Below, piece after piece: positions 18,452 to 25,235 of a stretch of DNA of 34,760 nucleotides; the stretch's first letter is position 1; each line of letters opens with the position of its first letter. Location: assembly GCA_031268675.1 (NCBI GenBank), contig JAIRWY010000022.1, forward strand, positions 1-34,760, written 5' to 3'. The notes beneath the pieces are model-generated. The model was not told the DNA's origin. It saw only the letters and a list, made by a program, of their open reading frames with translations, and did no database searches. A program made the translations under genes and the position numbers. Source of the DNA: Candidatus Ancillula glyptotermitis (lineage in GTDB: Bacteria; Actinomycetota; Actinomycetes; Actinomycetales; Bifidobacteriaceae).

Positions 18452-19033
18452 CTAATATGCCTCATCAAGCAATCCATCAGGCAAGTCAACCTCTAAATAT
18501 TTCTCTTGCAAGTTAACTGTACAAACAATCTGCTTTACAAACGGTATGAGCACAGAATTTTTCTTATTACTGCCACTTAAAGCAACCTCTAGCAAATCTT
18601 GTGCAGGATAATTAACAACAGATTTAACACTCCCAATTACTGAATTAGTTGCAATTTCACGAACTTCAAGACCAACTAGTGCTACATAATAAAATTCATC
18701 ATTACCATTTTCAGATAAATCAACATCAACTTGTAAAACACTCCCCCGAAGTTCATCAGCTAAATTCCTTGTATCAACACCCTCAAAACAGGCAATATAT
18801 GACATTCCTTGTCTCCGTATATTGGCAACTTCCAGACTTTTCTTACTACCTTCAACTTCAAACACTGCACCCTTTACTAACCTTGTAGAAGGACTATCAG
18901 TGGTTAAACTCAAACGGACAGCACCTTTCACGCCAACAGAACCACCAATTTTAGCAACATTCAGTAACAAGTTATTATGCTCTAGCCTTATTTGGTGTAC
19001 GAACTTCAACATGAACATTATTGCCTTGTGCAA
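18452..19033 (-). CDS. rimM: Ribosome maturation factor RimM
   Basis: The protein recognises S19 and helps assemble the 30S head. The N-terminal motif NVAKIGGSVGVKGAVRL is the RimM start region, and the C-terminal PRC-barrel is seen in YYVALVGLEVREI and PAQDLLEVAL, ending VLIPFVKQIVCTVN. The open frame begins with ATG at 19033, deep in the KH gene, adding about 20 residues before the family's usual start. TTG at 18970, just after the KH stop at 18975, fits family length better (about 172 residues), though no strong ribosome site precedes it. The exact start is therefore uncertain; 19033 is the outermost limit. Confidence 0.88.
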   Translation of the reverse strand: MHKAIMFMLKFVHQIRLEHNNLLLNVAKIGGSVGVKGAVRLSLTTDSPSTRLVKGAVFEVEGSKKSLEVANIRRQGMSYIACFEGVDTRNLADELRGSVLQVDVDLSENGNDEFYYVALVGLEVREIATNSVIGSVKSVVNYPAQDLLEVALSGSNKKNSVLIPFVKQIVCTVNLQEKYLEVDLPDGLLDEAY

Positions 19034-19220
19034 AAGCAGACATCATAGTACGAATTGCTCCAATTGTTGAACCACCGCGTCCAATTAGTGCACCAATATC
19101 GTCATCATCTACATTTACCACAAATCTTGTGCCATGCGGAATTTCCTTCTCCAATACATTAACTTCACCTGGATTACGAACAACTGAACGCACCATGAAT
19201 AAAAGTGCCTCTTTGAGCAT
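18975..19220 (-). CDS. khpA: KH-domain RNA-binding protein (KhpA/YlqC-like)
   Basis: An 81-residue single KH-domain protein. The RNA-binding loop is IGALIGRGGSTIGAIR, with the GxxG at Gly-Arg-Gly-Gly, and the surrounding VVNVDDDDIGALIG strand is typical. It lies between rpsP and rimM, the standard place for khpA, and overlaps the rpsP stop by one base. KhpA proteins bind many transcripts and affect cell division and ribosome biogenesis in Gram-positive bacteria; a direct role here is inferred from family and place only. Confidence 0.92.
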   Translation of the reverse strand: MLKEALLFMVRSVVRNPGEVNVLEKEIPHGTRFVVNVDDDDIGALIGRGGSTIGAIRTMMSAFAQGNNVHVEVRTPNKARA

Positions 19221-19780
19221 TAGGCATCGCCCCCTTCACTTGCATTCGCTTCTGTTGGTGGTACTTCTTCAGTTGTGGCGCTATTCTCATCAACTTTAGG
19301 ATCGCCAGAAACTTCCTCTGTACCTGTTTCTGATGCTTCAGCTTCTTTCGCAGCTGCAGCACTTTCAGCTTCTTTTGCCTCTGCCTCTTTTGCTGCTTTC
19401 TCTTCTGCAAGTTTTTTATTAACTTTCTGCTTCAATTTCTCTGCATCATCAGCAATCTTCTGAACTTTATCTTCTATTGTTAATTTTTCAGGCTGTGCAA
19501 TAACCTTGCTACTAGTATTTTTTTCACCCTTGAACTTCGCCCAATCGCCAGTAAGTTCCAATAACCTCTGTACTATTTCACTTGGTTTAGCACCAACACC
19601 TAGCCAATATTGCGCACGATCTGAATTCACCTCAATAACAGATGGTTCACGAGTTGGATGATAAATACCAATCTCCTCAATTGCCTGACCATCGCGAGCT
19701 TTCCGCGAATCAATTACTACTACGCGGTAGAACGGTGCTCTCTTCTTACCAAACCGCTTTAAACGAATTTTCGTTGCCAC
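19220..19780 (-). CDS. rpsP: 30S ribosomal protein S16 with long Ala/Glu/Lys-rich tail
   Basis: Residues 1-80 are a normal S16 ([20 protein letters not shown], then [15 protein letters not shown]). About 100 more residues form a charged coiled or disordered tail rich in Ala, Glu and Lys, ending in a Thr/Glu/Ala-rich acidic segment. Extended S16 proteins occur in Actinobacteria, but this tail is on the long side. The open frame starts at TTG 19795, but GTG at 19780 has GAAGGAG six bases upstream and gives the standard M-ATKIRLKR start, so 19780 is preferred, for 186 residues. Promoter and a leader of about 115 bases lie upstream. Confidence 0.93.
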   Translation of the reverse strand: MATKIRLKRFGKKRAPFYRVVVIDSRKARDGQAIEEIGIYHPTREPSVIEVNSDRAQYWLGVGAKPSEIVQRLLELTGDWAKFKGEKNTSSKVIAQPEKLTIEDKVQKIADDAEKLKQKVNKKLAEEKAAKEAEAKEAESAAAAKEAEASETGTEEVSGDPKVDENSATTEEVPPTEANASEGGDA

Positions 19781-19900
19781 TATATTCTCCTTCAATAAGG
19801 CGTACCACGATTTTAGCTACAACCATGAGGAGCTCTTAGTGATCGCAATACCACAAGAATACACGGCGAGCAAGGCGCAATACGCAAACTAACACTTCAC

Positions 19901-19929
19901 ATTATAGCACATGGACACACTAATGTCAA
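19901..19929 (-). promoter_or_regulatory. Promoter of the rpsP-khpA-rimM-trmD operon
   Basis: Minus strand TTGACA (complement of 19924-19929), a 17-base spacer ending TGTGC, and TATAAT (complement of 19901-19906). Near-consensus, with extended -10. It lies just behind the initiator tRNA gene on the same strand. Confidence 0.8.
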
Positions 19930-19946
19930 GTACCTAACAATGCCAA

Positions 19947-20023
<77 letters not shown>

Positions 20024-20035
20024 TCATATATAACC

Positions 20036-20063
20036 ATTATAGCATACTTTTTCCATTTGTCAA
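20036..20063 (-). promoter_or_regulatory. Initiator tRNA promoter
   Basis: Minus strand TTGACA (complement of 20058-20063), a 16-base spacer ending ATGC, and TATAAT (complement of 20036-20041), giving a start a few bases before tRNA position 1. Confidence 0.75.
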
Positions 20064-20087
20064 GTTATTTCCAAGTATTTGTGAAAA

Positions 20088-21323
20088 TCAAACTATTGGA
20101 TTAACTATATCAGCAACTACAAGAACTACACAAAGTAGCATAAGTAAACCATAAACAAGATATGCAAGTGGCATTGAACGAGCCAAATCTGAAGGTCCTG
20201 GTCGTTTTTTCTTGCGTATTTTATACACACCTCGCTTGATTCCCTCATATAATGCATTTGTAAAATGTCCTCCATCAAGTGGCAGAAGTGGAATTAAATT
20301 CAAAACGAATAATCCAACATTTAGACTACCCATAATGCTGAATATTCCCGCAATTTTTTCTCCAATAGTTTCTGATGCTTTTTCTTGTGCAACTGCAACT
20401 TGACCCAGTCCAACAATTGACAATAAACCACCACTTCGTTTATGTCCAGTTACTATTGACTTGACTGTTTCTACAAGTGTAATTGGTATTGACACAACTG
20501 CCTTAATAGTCTGCCAAACTACATCTTTTGTCACACTTAACGTTTCAAAAGGGGACAACTTTTTCTTTTCAAACTCTGGTGAAATTCCAATTTTGTATGA
20601 ACCTGCAACTTTAACTGCATCAACTGTTATATCTTCCACCTTATTAGTTCCTGCCTTTTCTACAGAAAGCTTGATTTGACTAGAATCTGCTCCACTTACT
20701 GCTGTGGCAATTTCATTAAAATTTGAAACATGATGATTATTTACTGCAACTATTTTATCACCCGCTTTTAGACCTGCCTTCTGCGCTGGCGCATAATTAG
20801 AGCTGCATTCACCAGAGCTTTCTGGGTGCTCAATCTGCACTTCACACTTAGTAATAGTCTTAAGAGTTGTTGATGGTGAATATCCTCCGATAAGCGAAAA
20901 AGCAACCACAAAGCATAAAAATCCCAAAAATAGATTCATTAAAGTTCCACCTGCCATAACAATCATCTTTTTAGGCATTGTTAAATTATAAAATGCATGA
21001 TGTTCATTTTCTGGTGTTATTCCGACCAATGCTTCTTCACGTACAGACTCAATTGTTTTTGCAAATCTTTTATCAACATATCCAGATGGTTTCTGCGGAA
21101 ACATACCAATTATCTTAGTATATCCGCCCAATAAGATCGCTTTTATTCCATATATAGTTTCTCCAATTTTTTTAGCAAATAATGTGGGACCAAAACCTAT
21201 AAAATACTCGGATACTGGAACTTTAAAAAGTTTCGCTGGTACCATATGCCCTAATTCATGCAAAGCAATGGACACCATAATACCAAACAAAACAAACACA
21301 ATTGTTATAATCGACTCTATCAT
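20088..21323 (-). CDS. rseP: M50 site-2 zinc metalloprotease (RseP-like intramembrane protease)
   Basis: A 411-residue membrane protease. The zinc motif HELGH is at residues 22-26 in the first helix. A second helix region carries MAGGTLMNLFLGFLCFVVA. A PDZ-like domain follows (about residues 190-260, APAQKAGLKAGDKIVAVNNH). The third metal-site helix has NLIPLLPLDGGH, supplying the Asp ligand. A final helix ends the protein. Such proteases cut anti-sigma factors, signal-peptide remnants or pheromone precursors within the membrane. The ATG lies one base from the predicted transcription start, so the message is probably leaderless. The neighbouring secreted-peptide genes read the other way. Confidence 0.93.
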   Translation of the reverse strand: MIESIITIVFVLFGIMVSIALHELGHMVPAKLFKVPVSEYFIGFGPTLFAKKIGETIYGIKAILLGGYTKIIGMFPQKPSGYVDKRFAKTIESVREEALVGITPENEHHAFYNLTMPKKMIVMAGGTLMNLFLGFLCFVVAFSLIGGYSPSTTLKTITKCEVQIEHPESSGECSSNYAPAQKAGLKAGDKIVAVNNHHVSNFNEIATAVSGADSSQIKLSVEKAGTNKVEDITVDAVKVAGSYKIGISPEFEKKKLSPFETLSVTKDVVWQTIKAVVSIPITLVETVKSIVTGHKRSGGLLSIVGLGQVAVAQEKASETIGEKIAGIFSIMGSLNVGLFVLNLIPLLPLDGGHFTNALYEGIKRGVYKIRKKKRPGPSDLARSMPLAYLVYGLLMLLCVVLVVADIVNPIV

Positions 21324-21330
21324 ATTTTAT

Positions 21331-21361
21331 ATTATAGCACAGAATAAGTTAAATAAGTCAA
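21331..21361 (-). promoter_or_regulatory. rseP promoter, leaderless
   Basis: Minus strand TATAAT (complement of 21331-21336), preceded by TGTGC, an extended -10. A TTGACT (complement of 21356-21361) sits 19 bases upstream, longer than ideal. The ATG begins at 21323, one base from the predicted start. Confidence 0.6.
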
Positions 21362-21441
21362 AAATTTTCTGAATCAGCACCGCGAAGTAGTGTGTTTTTG
21401 CTCGTTTCTAATCTAGTCTTCTGTATATAAAAATAAGAAAC

Positions 21442-21479
21442 ACCAGATGCATAAACTCAAAACAAGATATACATCTGGT
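21442..21479 (+). repeat. Inverted repeat in the 350-base gap between rseP and the secreted-protein gene
   Basis: ACCAGATG (21442-21449) pairs with CATCTGGT (21472-21479); with one mismatch the stem extends to about 12 pairs. No U-run follows on either strand, so it is not a clear terminator. The rest of 21362-21584 holds no gene that I can support. Confidence 0.45.
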
Positions 21480-21584
21480 ATGCGTTACATAAGATGACTA
21501 AATTATTATGTACATATGAGTATAGCAGAAGAAAAGTGAATTTGCAAGTCAATGCTAGATAAAGAGACATATTTTAAAAAACAC

Positions 21585-21613
21585 TCAAAAATACTTGACA
21601 AAATGATTTAAGT
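21585..21613 (+). repeat. 29-nt promoter segment, copy 1
   Basis: The segment TCAAAAATACTTGACAAAAT and the following nine bases, ATTTAAGT included, recur exactly at 22403-22431. It includes the -35 box and most of the spacer of each promoter, indicating duplication of promoter DNA. Confidence 0.85.
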
Positions 21614-21623
21614 GTGGTATACT
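21595..21623 (+). promoter_or_regulatory. Promoter of the secreted-protein gene
   Basis: TTGACA at 21595-21600, a 17-base spacer ending GTGTGG, and TATACT at 21618-21623. The leader of about 47 bases contains a small hairpin, CATACC-ATAA-GGTATG (21633-21648), before the ribosome site. Confidence 0.8.
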
Positions 21624-21676
21624 ACTTAGAAGCATACCATAAGGTATGTCATTGGTTATTTTGAGAGGAAAATAAT

Positions 21677-22284
21677 ATGATAAATAAGGTATACAAAAAG
21701 GTTAGAGTTCTATTAACTGGGGTCTTGCTTTTACTATCGCACTAGGAATGTCTGGTGTACCCGCTGCTTCTGCTAGTACTACAATCAACAAGCAGAGTAA
21801 TATTACGGTTTATCGAGCAAACGGTCTTGAACCAGTTGGTAACTTACCCTATATAATTTGTAAAATTGAAGATCATGATAATGTAAATGGTGGATGTTAC
21901 GAGGATCGTGATTTTATGTATCCATATGATGACCGCTATGATGCTCACACTGATTCTGTTCCTAATACTACGACATCCAGTACTGCAGGTAACAACATTC
22001 TCGGTGGTGGTTTTGATAATTGCAACAAAGCGGCTGATTTCAAATGGCAACGCAGTGCTACAGAGTGTTTGCTTCTTTACGGAAAGGGAGAAAATTATTC
22101 TCCAAGCAATGGCGTAGAATGGACAGGAATGAATGATGCTTGTTCAACTGGAAGTTTCTATGCAGATGTTTATTTTAACGACAAGAATGGAGCTGGTCAC
22201 CGTGTCGGTGTTCCTTCTGGATCATGTGTTGCTTTTGCCAATACTCCCATAACTGGAAGTCCTGTTGATCTAGTCTTAAAATAG
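21677..22284 (+). pseudogene. Secreted six-cysteine protein, reading frame broken by one base inside the signal peptide
   Basis: ATG at 21677 has GAGAGGA seven bases upstream and begins MINKVYKKVRVLLTG, a classic signal-peptide N-region, but the frame then stops at 21745. In the -1 frame, GLAFTIALGMSGVPAASAS continues the hydrophobic core to a likely cleavage site and is open to 22284. One extra base in the G-run at 21719-21722 would join them into about 202 residues. The mature part has six Cys (contexts IICK, GGCY, DNCN, TECL, DACS, GSCV), suggesting three disulfides, and no recognisable domain. ATG at 21748 could start a signal-less product of 178 residues but lacks a ribosome site. It could be a pseudogene, a sequence error or a phase-variable gene. 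Confidence 0.7.
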
Positions 22285-22293
22285 ATAGTTTGT

Positions 22294-22340
22294 TATTCAG
22301 GTATGTTATGTCCTCTTCAAATATATAGCGTACCTGAATA
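22294..22340 (+). repeat. Inverted repeat with TTCAGGT/ACCTGAA arms after the secreted-protein gene
   Basis: TATTCAGGTA (22294-22303) is perfectly complementary to TACCTGAATA (22331-22340) with a 27-base loop. It follows the stop codon closely and might act in termination or mRNA stability, but no U-run follows the arm. The remaining bases up to 22402 hold nothing I can support. Confidence 0.5.
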
Positions 22341-22402
22341 TGCTTTTGTTGCTATTGGTTTAAGTAGTTTAAAAGTACCCGCAATATATTCTAAAAAAAC
22401 GT

Positions 22403-22431
22403 TCAAAAATACTTGACAAAATGATTTAAGT
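22403..22431 (+). repeat. 29-nt promoter segment, copy 2
   Basis: Exact copy of 21585-21613, including TTGACA at 22413-22418. The flanks differ after this point. Confidence 0.85.
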
Positions 22432-22441
22432 ATGCTATAAT
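22413..22441 (+). promoter_or_regulatory. Promoter of the small membrane-peptide gene at 22533
   Basis: TTGACA at 22413-22418, a 17-base spacer ending TATGC, and TATAAT at 22436-22441. The leader is about 85 bases and ends with AAAGAAAGG before the ATG. Confidence 0.8.
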
Positions 22442-22532
22442 GAAAACGTAAGGCGAAAAATAAGTAACTTTATAATTAAATACTTGAGGTAAGTCTTTAA
22501 TTTCCTAACTATACAAAGAAAGGTCAGTAATT

Positions 22533-22786
22533 ATGACAACACAAGTGCAAGAAAACGATGAAAAATCGTCGGGAACAATAAAGAGTGATGCAATAATAAA
22601 TCACTACATTAAAGAAGGGTGGATTTATGGAATGATTTTTTCAATTTTATTTGCACTTTTAATAAATATTATTTTTTTAGTGGACCAAAAGCACATGCAG
22701 ATACTATTTCTAATGTAGTTCCAACTATAACTAAAGTTGATGTATCTCTTAGCGGAAAACTTTTAGGAACTGGTTGGCTTAGATAG
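22533..22786 (+). CDS. Small membrane/secreted peptide with possible programmed -1 frameshift
   Basis: ATG at 22533 has GAAAGG upstream. The zero frame gives 61 residues to 22718: a polar N-part of about 33 residues and then a hydrophobic helix (YGMIFSILFALLINIIF). At 22673-22679 lies T TTT TTA in the correct phase for a -1 slip. In the -1 frame the protein continues SGPKAHADTISNVV and ends ...LLGTGWLR at 22786, 84 residues in all. PKAHA-D then reads as a signal-peptidase site after the hydrophobic helix, making the shifted product secretion-like. A lost base in an eight-T run would explain the same pattern. The RBS and promoter favour real expression. Function unknown. Confidence 0.6.
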
Positions 22787-22852
22787 TTTTAGGCTAAAGT
22801 AAAGACAAAGTAATTTTCATAGAATATACATATACAAAAGGAGTTGATTGAT

Positions 22853-23011
22853 ATGGAAAAACAAAGAAATAAAATAAAACTAAAAGAGGCGATAAGTTTG
22901 CTAAGAACAGACAAGGATTTCAGAAAAGGTTTCGTATATGGAATAATTTCTGGGATTTTGATTTGGGTTTCTGTACATTTTCTGTACATTTTCTGTACAT
23001 TTTACTTTTAG
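22853..23011 (+). CDS. Small membrane peptide related to the preceding gene
   Basis: A 52-residue frame with a good ribosome site (AAAGGAG about nine bases upstream). A basic N-part (MEKQRNKIKLKEAISLL) is followed by RKGFVYGIISGILIWVSV, which resembles KEGWIYGMIFSILF in the neighbour gene, so the two are probably paralogues. The C-terminus is encoded by three tandem copies of an 11-base unit. As 11 is not a multiple of three, loss or gain of a unit would change the ending. No secreted tail like that of the neighbour is visible in any frame beyond about 20 residues. Not long enough for family assignment. Confidence 0.55.
   Translation: MEKQRNKIKLKEAISLLRTDKDFRKGFVYGIISGILIWVSVHFLYIFCTFYF
22968..23000 (+). 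repeat. Three perfect tandem copies of an 11-base unit
   Basis: TTTCTGTACAT occurs at 22968-22978, 22979-22989 and 22990-23000. It lies at the end of the hydrophobic segment of the small peptide gene, where slippage would shift the frame. Confidence 0.95.
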
Positions 23012-23054
23012 AACCTTTTTTTAGACGGTTTTGATAGTAAAGTTATTATAAGGA

Positions 23055-23097
23055 AGACCTGAAAATGGAACACAAAAAATATTCTATTTTCAGGTCT
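23055..23097 (+). repeat. Perfect 12-bp inverted repeat spanning a start codon
   Basis: AGACCTGAAAAT (23055-23066) pairs with ATTTTCAGGTCT (23086-23097), with a 19-base loop. The arm contains the first two bases of the ATG at 23065 and lies next to its ribosome site AAGGAAG, so the hairpin could hide that start in RNA. The arms share ACCTGAA/TTCAGGT with the repeat at 22294-22340. Confidence 0.7.
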
Positions 23098-23112
23098 GCA
23101 ATCTATTATTAT

Positions 23113-23149
23113 TTTGTAGTATTATTTCCTCAGTAACTAATACTACAAA
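23113..23149 (+). repeat. Second perfect 12-bp inverted repeat
   Basis: TTTGTAGTATTA (23113-23124) pairs with TAATACTACAAA (23138-23149), with a 13-base loop. It lies about 50 bases before the M13 peptidase promoter and could terminate or insulate the small-peptide transcript, though it is AT-rich with no clear U-run. Confidence 0.6.
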
Positions 23150-23177
23150 TAGTTTGGGTACGAATACCGCGATTACA

Positions 23178-23204
23178 CAAAATGTCATAGGGGTGTGGTA
23201 TAAT
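23178..23204 (+). promoter_or_regulatory. M13 peptidase promoter within a 27-nt segment repeated exactly at 34551-34577
   Basis: The segment begins CAAAATGTCATAGGGG and ends TGTGGTATAAT. The -10 is 23199-23204 with a TGn extension; no -35 is evident. The predicted start is about 23211, next to the ATG at 23212. The identical 27 bases occur on the minus strand before the TPP riboswitch. Confidence 0.7.
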
Positions 23205-23211
23205 GATAGTC

Positions 23212-25212
23212 ATGGATATAAAATTCGATCATGATGAGTCTTCGGGGACTTCTGCTTGTGGCAATGGGGTTGACGCAGCAGCTGATTTTAGCGTTAATGC
23301 AACTGATGATTTATTCAGGCATGTAAATGGAAGTTGGCTAAATACACATGAGATTCCTGCAGATCGAAGTGCTGATGGAAGTTTTCATGAATTACAAGAT
23401 AATGCAGAAATTAGACTACGAGAAATAGTAGATGAAAACAGTAAATACGCAGATGATTTGCCCCTTAGTACGGCTCTTTATGCAAGTTATATGGATATTG
23501 AAATTATTGAAAAGCAAGGTTTTACTCCTATAAGTAGTCAATTAAGTATGGTTGATAATATTAATTCTATTGTTTCACTTGAGAAAGTTCTAGTTGAATT
23601 ATTACCATCATTTGGAATTTTACCATTTTCATTTGGGGTCTACAGCGAACTTGAAGACCCTGAGATTTACGGAATGCATTTGGGACAAGGTGGACTTTCT
23701 TTACCAGATAAGGCATTTTATTTTGATGAACAATATGAATCAATACGCATTAAATTCAAAGAGCATGTTAAGAATATCTTTGTGCTGATTGGACAGCAAG
23801 AAGCTAATGCAGCAACAATATCGGAGTGCGTTTTTGACCTAGAAACTAGAATTGCTAGTGGGCATTTTGACGCGGCTAAGTGCCGTGATGTTGATTTAAA
23901 TCACAACTTGATGACATTTGCAGATCTGGATAGAACTGTTGACAATTTCAAAATCAGTACGTTTTTTAAGAAGGTCAACTACGAAATGCTTATAGATGTT
24001 CATCAAGTTGATTTCTTTAACAACTTAGGTAAACTTTGGGTAAATGATAATATTGAATCATTCAAATACTGGTTGAAATATAGAATTGTAATAGAATTTG
24101 CAGCATTTTTGAGTGAGAATTTTGAGGATGAAAAGTTTGATTTTTATTCAAAGACACTAGGTGGACTTGAGAAAAAACCTGCCAGATGGAAACAAGGTGT
24201 TCGTTTAGTTAACAACTTAATAGGCGATGAACCTGGTAAAATATATGTTAATTTGTATTTTAATCCAGTTGCTAGATTAAAAATGGCGCATATGGTTGCA
24301 AATCTAATTGAAGCATATCGTTGTTCAATATTAAATTCAACATGGATGGGTGGAAAAACTCGTGATGCTGCTATTGAAAAACTCTCAAAGTTTGTTGCAA
24401 AAATTGGTTTTCCACGCTCATGGCATAACTACAAGGGGCTTAATTTTACAAGAACAAGTATTATTGAGAACATAAAGGCGTACAACAGATATACTTTGAA
24501 CAAGAGTTTTGCAGATCTTGGAACGCAAATCAACAAAGAAGAGTGGTATATGCCCGCGCAGACCGTTAATGCATATTATAGTCCTACTGACAATATCATT
24601 GTATTTCCTGCTGCAATTTTAGACTTTCCATTTTTTGACCCATCACGTTCAGATGCACAGAACTATGGTGGAATTGGTGCAGTTATTGGGCATGAAATTG
24701 GGCATGGATTTGATGATCAAGGTGCAAAATTTGATGGTGATGGAAAATTGAGATCATGGTGGGAAAAAGAAGATGAAATTGAATTCAAGAAATTGACAAA
24801 TAAGCTTGATGAACAATTTGAACAATTTGTGCCTGTTCAGTTCATAGATTCTGGTGAAAAAAATCCACCACATGTTAATGGAAAACTTACAACTGGTGAA
24901 AATGTCGGGGATTTATGTGGTGTAAAAATAGCACTAGATGCTTATGCTATTTCAAGAGGATTCAAATCATCAATTGAACTAACTAAATCAGACGCTAGTA
25001 GTGTGCAGGAATTTTTTATTTCATATGCGCGCATTTGGAGGCTCAAAATGAGGAATGAAGAACTTCAAACTAGACTTACAACTGACCCGCATTCACCTGC
25101 GGAATTCCGTGCAAACACCGTACGAAATCTGGATGCATTCCATCTGGCATTTAAGTCAAAAAGTGGCGATGGCTTGTGGTTGTACCCAAAAGAGCGGATT
25201 AAAATTTGGTGA
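23212..25212 (+). CDS. pepO: M13-family zinc endopeptidase (PepO, neprilysin-like)
   Basis: About 666 residues, complete. The zinc site is GHEIGH with His494 and His498, Glu495 as base, followed by GFDDQG. The third ligand is Glu563 in GENVGDLCG. Upstream are NAYYSPTDNIIVFPAAIL and downstream the C-terminal block ending LYPKERIKIW, as in family members. There is no signal peptide or membrane anchor, so this is a cytoplasmic oligopeptidase of the bacterial PepO type. A frame opens at 23203, but that ATG lies in the -10 box; ATG 23212 sits at the predicted transcription start, implying a leaderless message. purF follows 23 bases later and may be cotranscribed. Confidence 0.93.
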   Translation: MDIKFDHDESSGTSACGNGVDAAADFSVNATDDLFRHVNGSWLNTHEIPADRSADGSFHELQDNAEIRLREIVDENSKYADDLPLSTALYASYMDIEIIEKQGFTPISSQLSMVDNINSIVSLEKVLVELLPSFGILPFSFGVYSELEDPEIYGMHLGQGGLSLPDKAFYFDEQYESIRIKFKEHVKNIFVLIGQQEANAATISECVFDLETRIASGHFDAAKCRDVDLNHNLMTFADLDRTVDNFKISTFFKKVNYEMLIDVHQVDFFNNLGKLWVNDNIESFKYWLKYRIVIEFAAFLSENFEDEKFDFYSKTLGGLEKKPARWKQGVRLVNNLIGDEPGKIYVNLYFNPVARLKMAHMVANLIEAYRCSILNSTWMGGKTRDAAIEKLSKFVAKIGFPRSWHNYKGLNFTRTSIIENIKAYNRYTLNKSFADLGTQINKEEWYMPAQTVNAYYSPTDNIIVFPAAILDFPFFDPSRSDAQNYGGIGAVIGHEIGHGFDDQGAKFDGDGKLRSWWEKEDEIEFKKLTNKLDEQFEQFVPVQFIDSGEKNPPHVNGKLTTGENVGDLCGVKIALDAYAISRGFKSSIELTKSDASSVQEFFISYARIWRLKMRNEELQTRLTTDPHSPAEFRANTVRNLDAFHLAFKSKSGDGLWLYPKERIKIW

Positions 25213-25235
25213 TAATGGACTCAAAAGGATAGTTT

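Larger units (their letters stand above)
23065..23234 (+). pseudogene. Fourth small peptide gene of the cluster, broken or frameshifted
   Basis: ATG at 23065, with AAGGAAG upstream, encodes MEHKKYSIFRSAIYYYF followed by VVLFPQ and a stop at 23136. In the -1 frame from about 23115 the reading is open through SIISSVTNTTNSLGTNTAI to 23234, polar and secretion-like after the hydrophobic start, the same design as the gene at 22533. No canonical slippery heptamer is present. The -1 tail overlaps the promoter and first codons of the M13 peptidase gene, which argues against long-term coding. The tail may be chance; the short start is better supported. Confidence 0.35.

Noticed and set aside
22303-22417. 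Short plus-strand frame starting MLCPLQIYSV between two cluster genes
   Set aside because: No ribosome site, overlaps an inverted repeat and the next promoter, and shows no signal-peptide or family pattern.
23113-23149. AT-rich 12-bp hairpin considered as an intrinsic terminator
   Set aside because: Stem is mostly A-T pairs and no run of U follows, so a terminator call is not supported; kept only as an inverted repeat.
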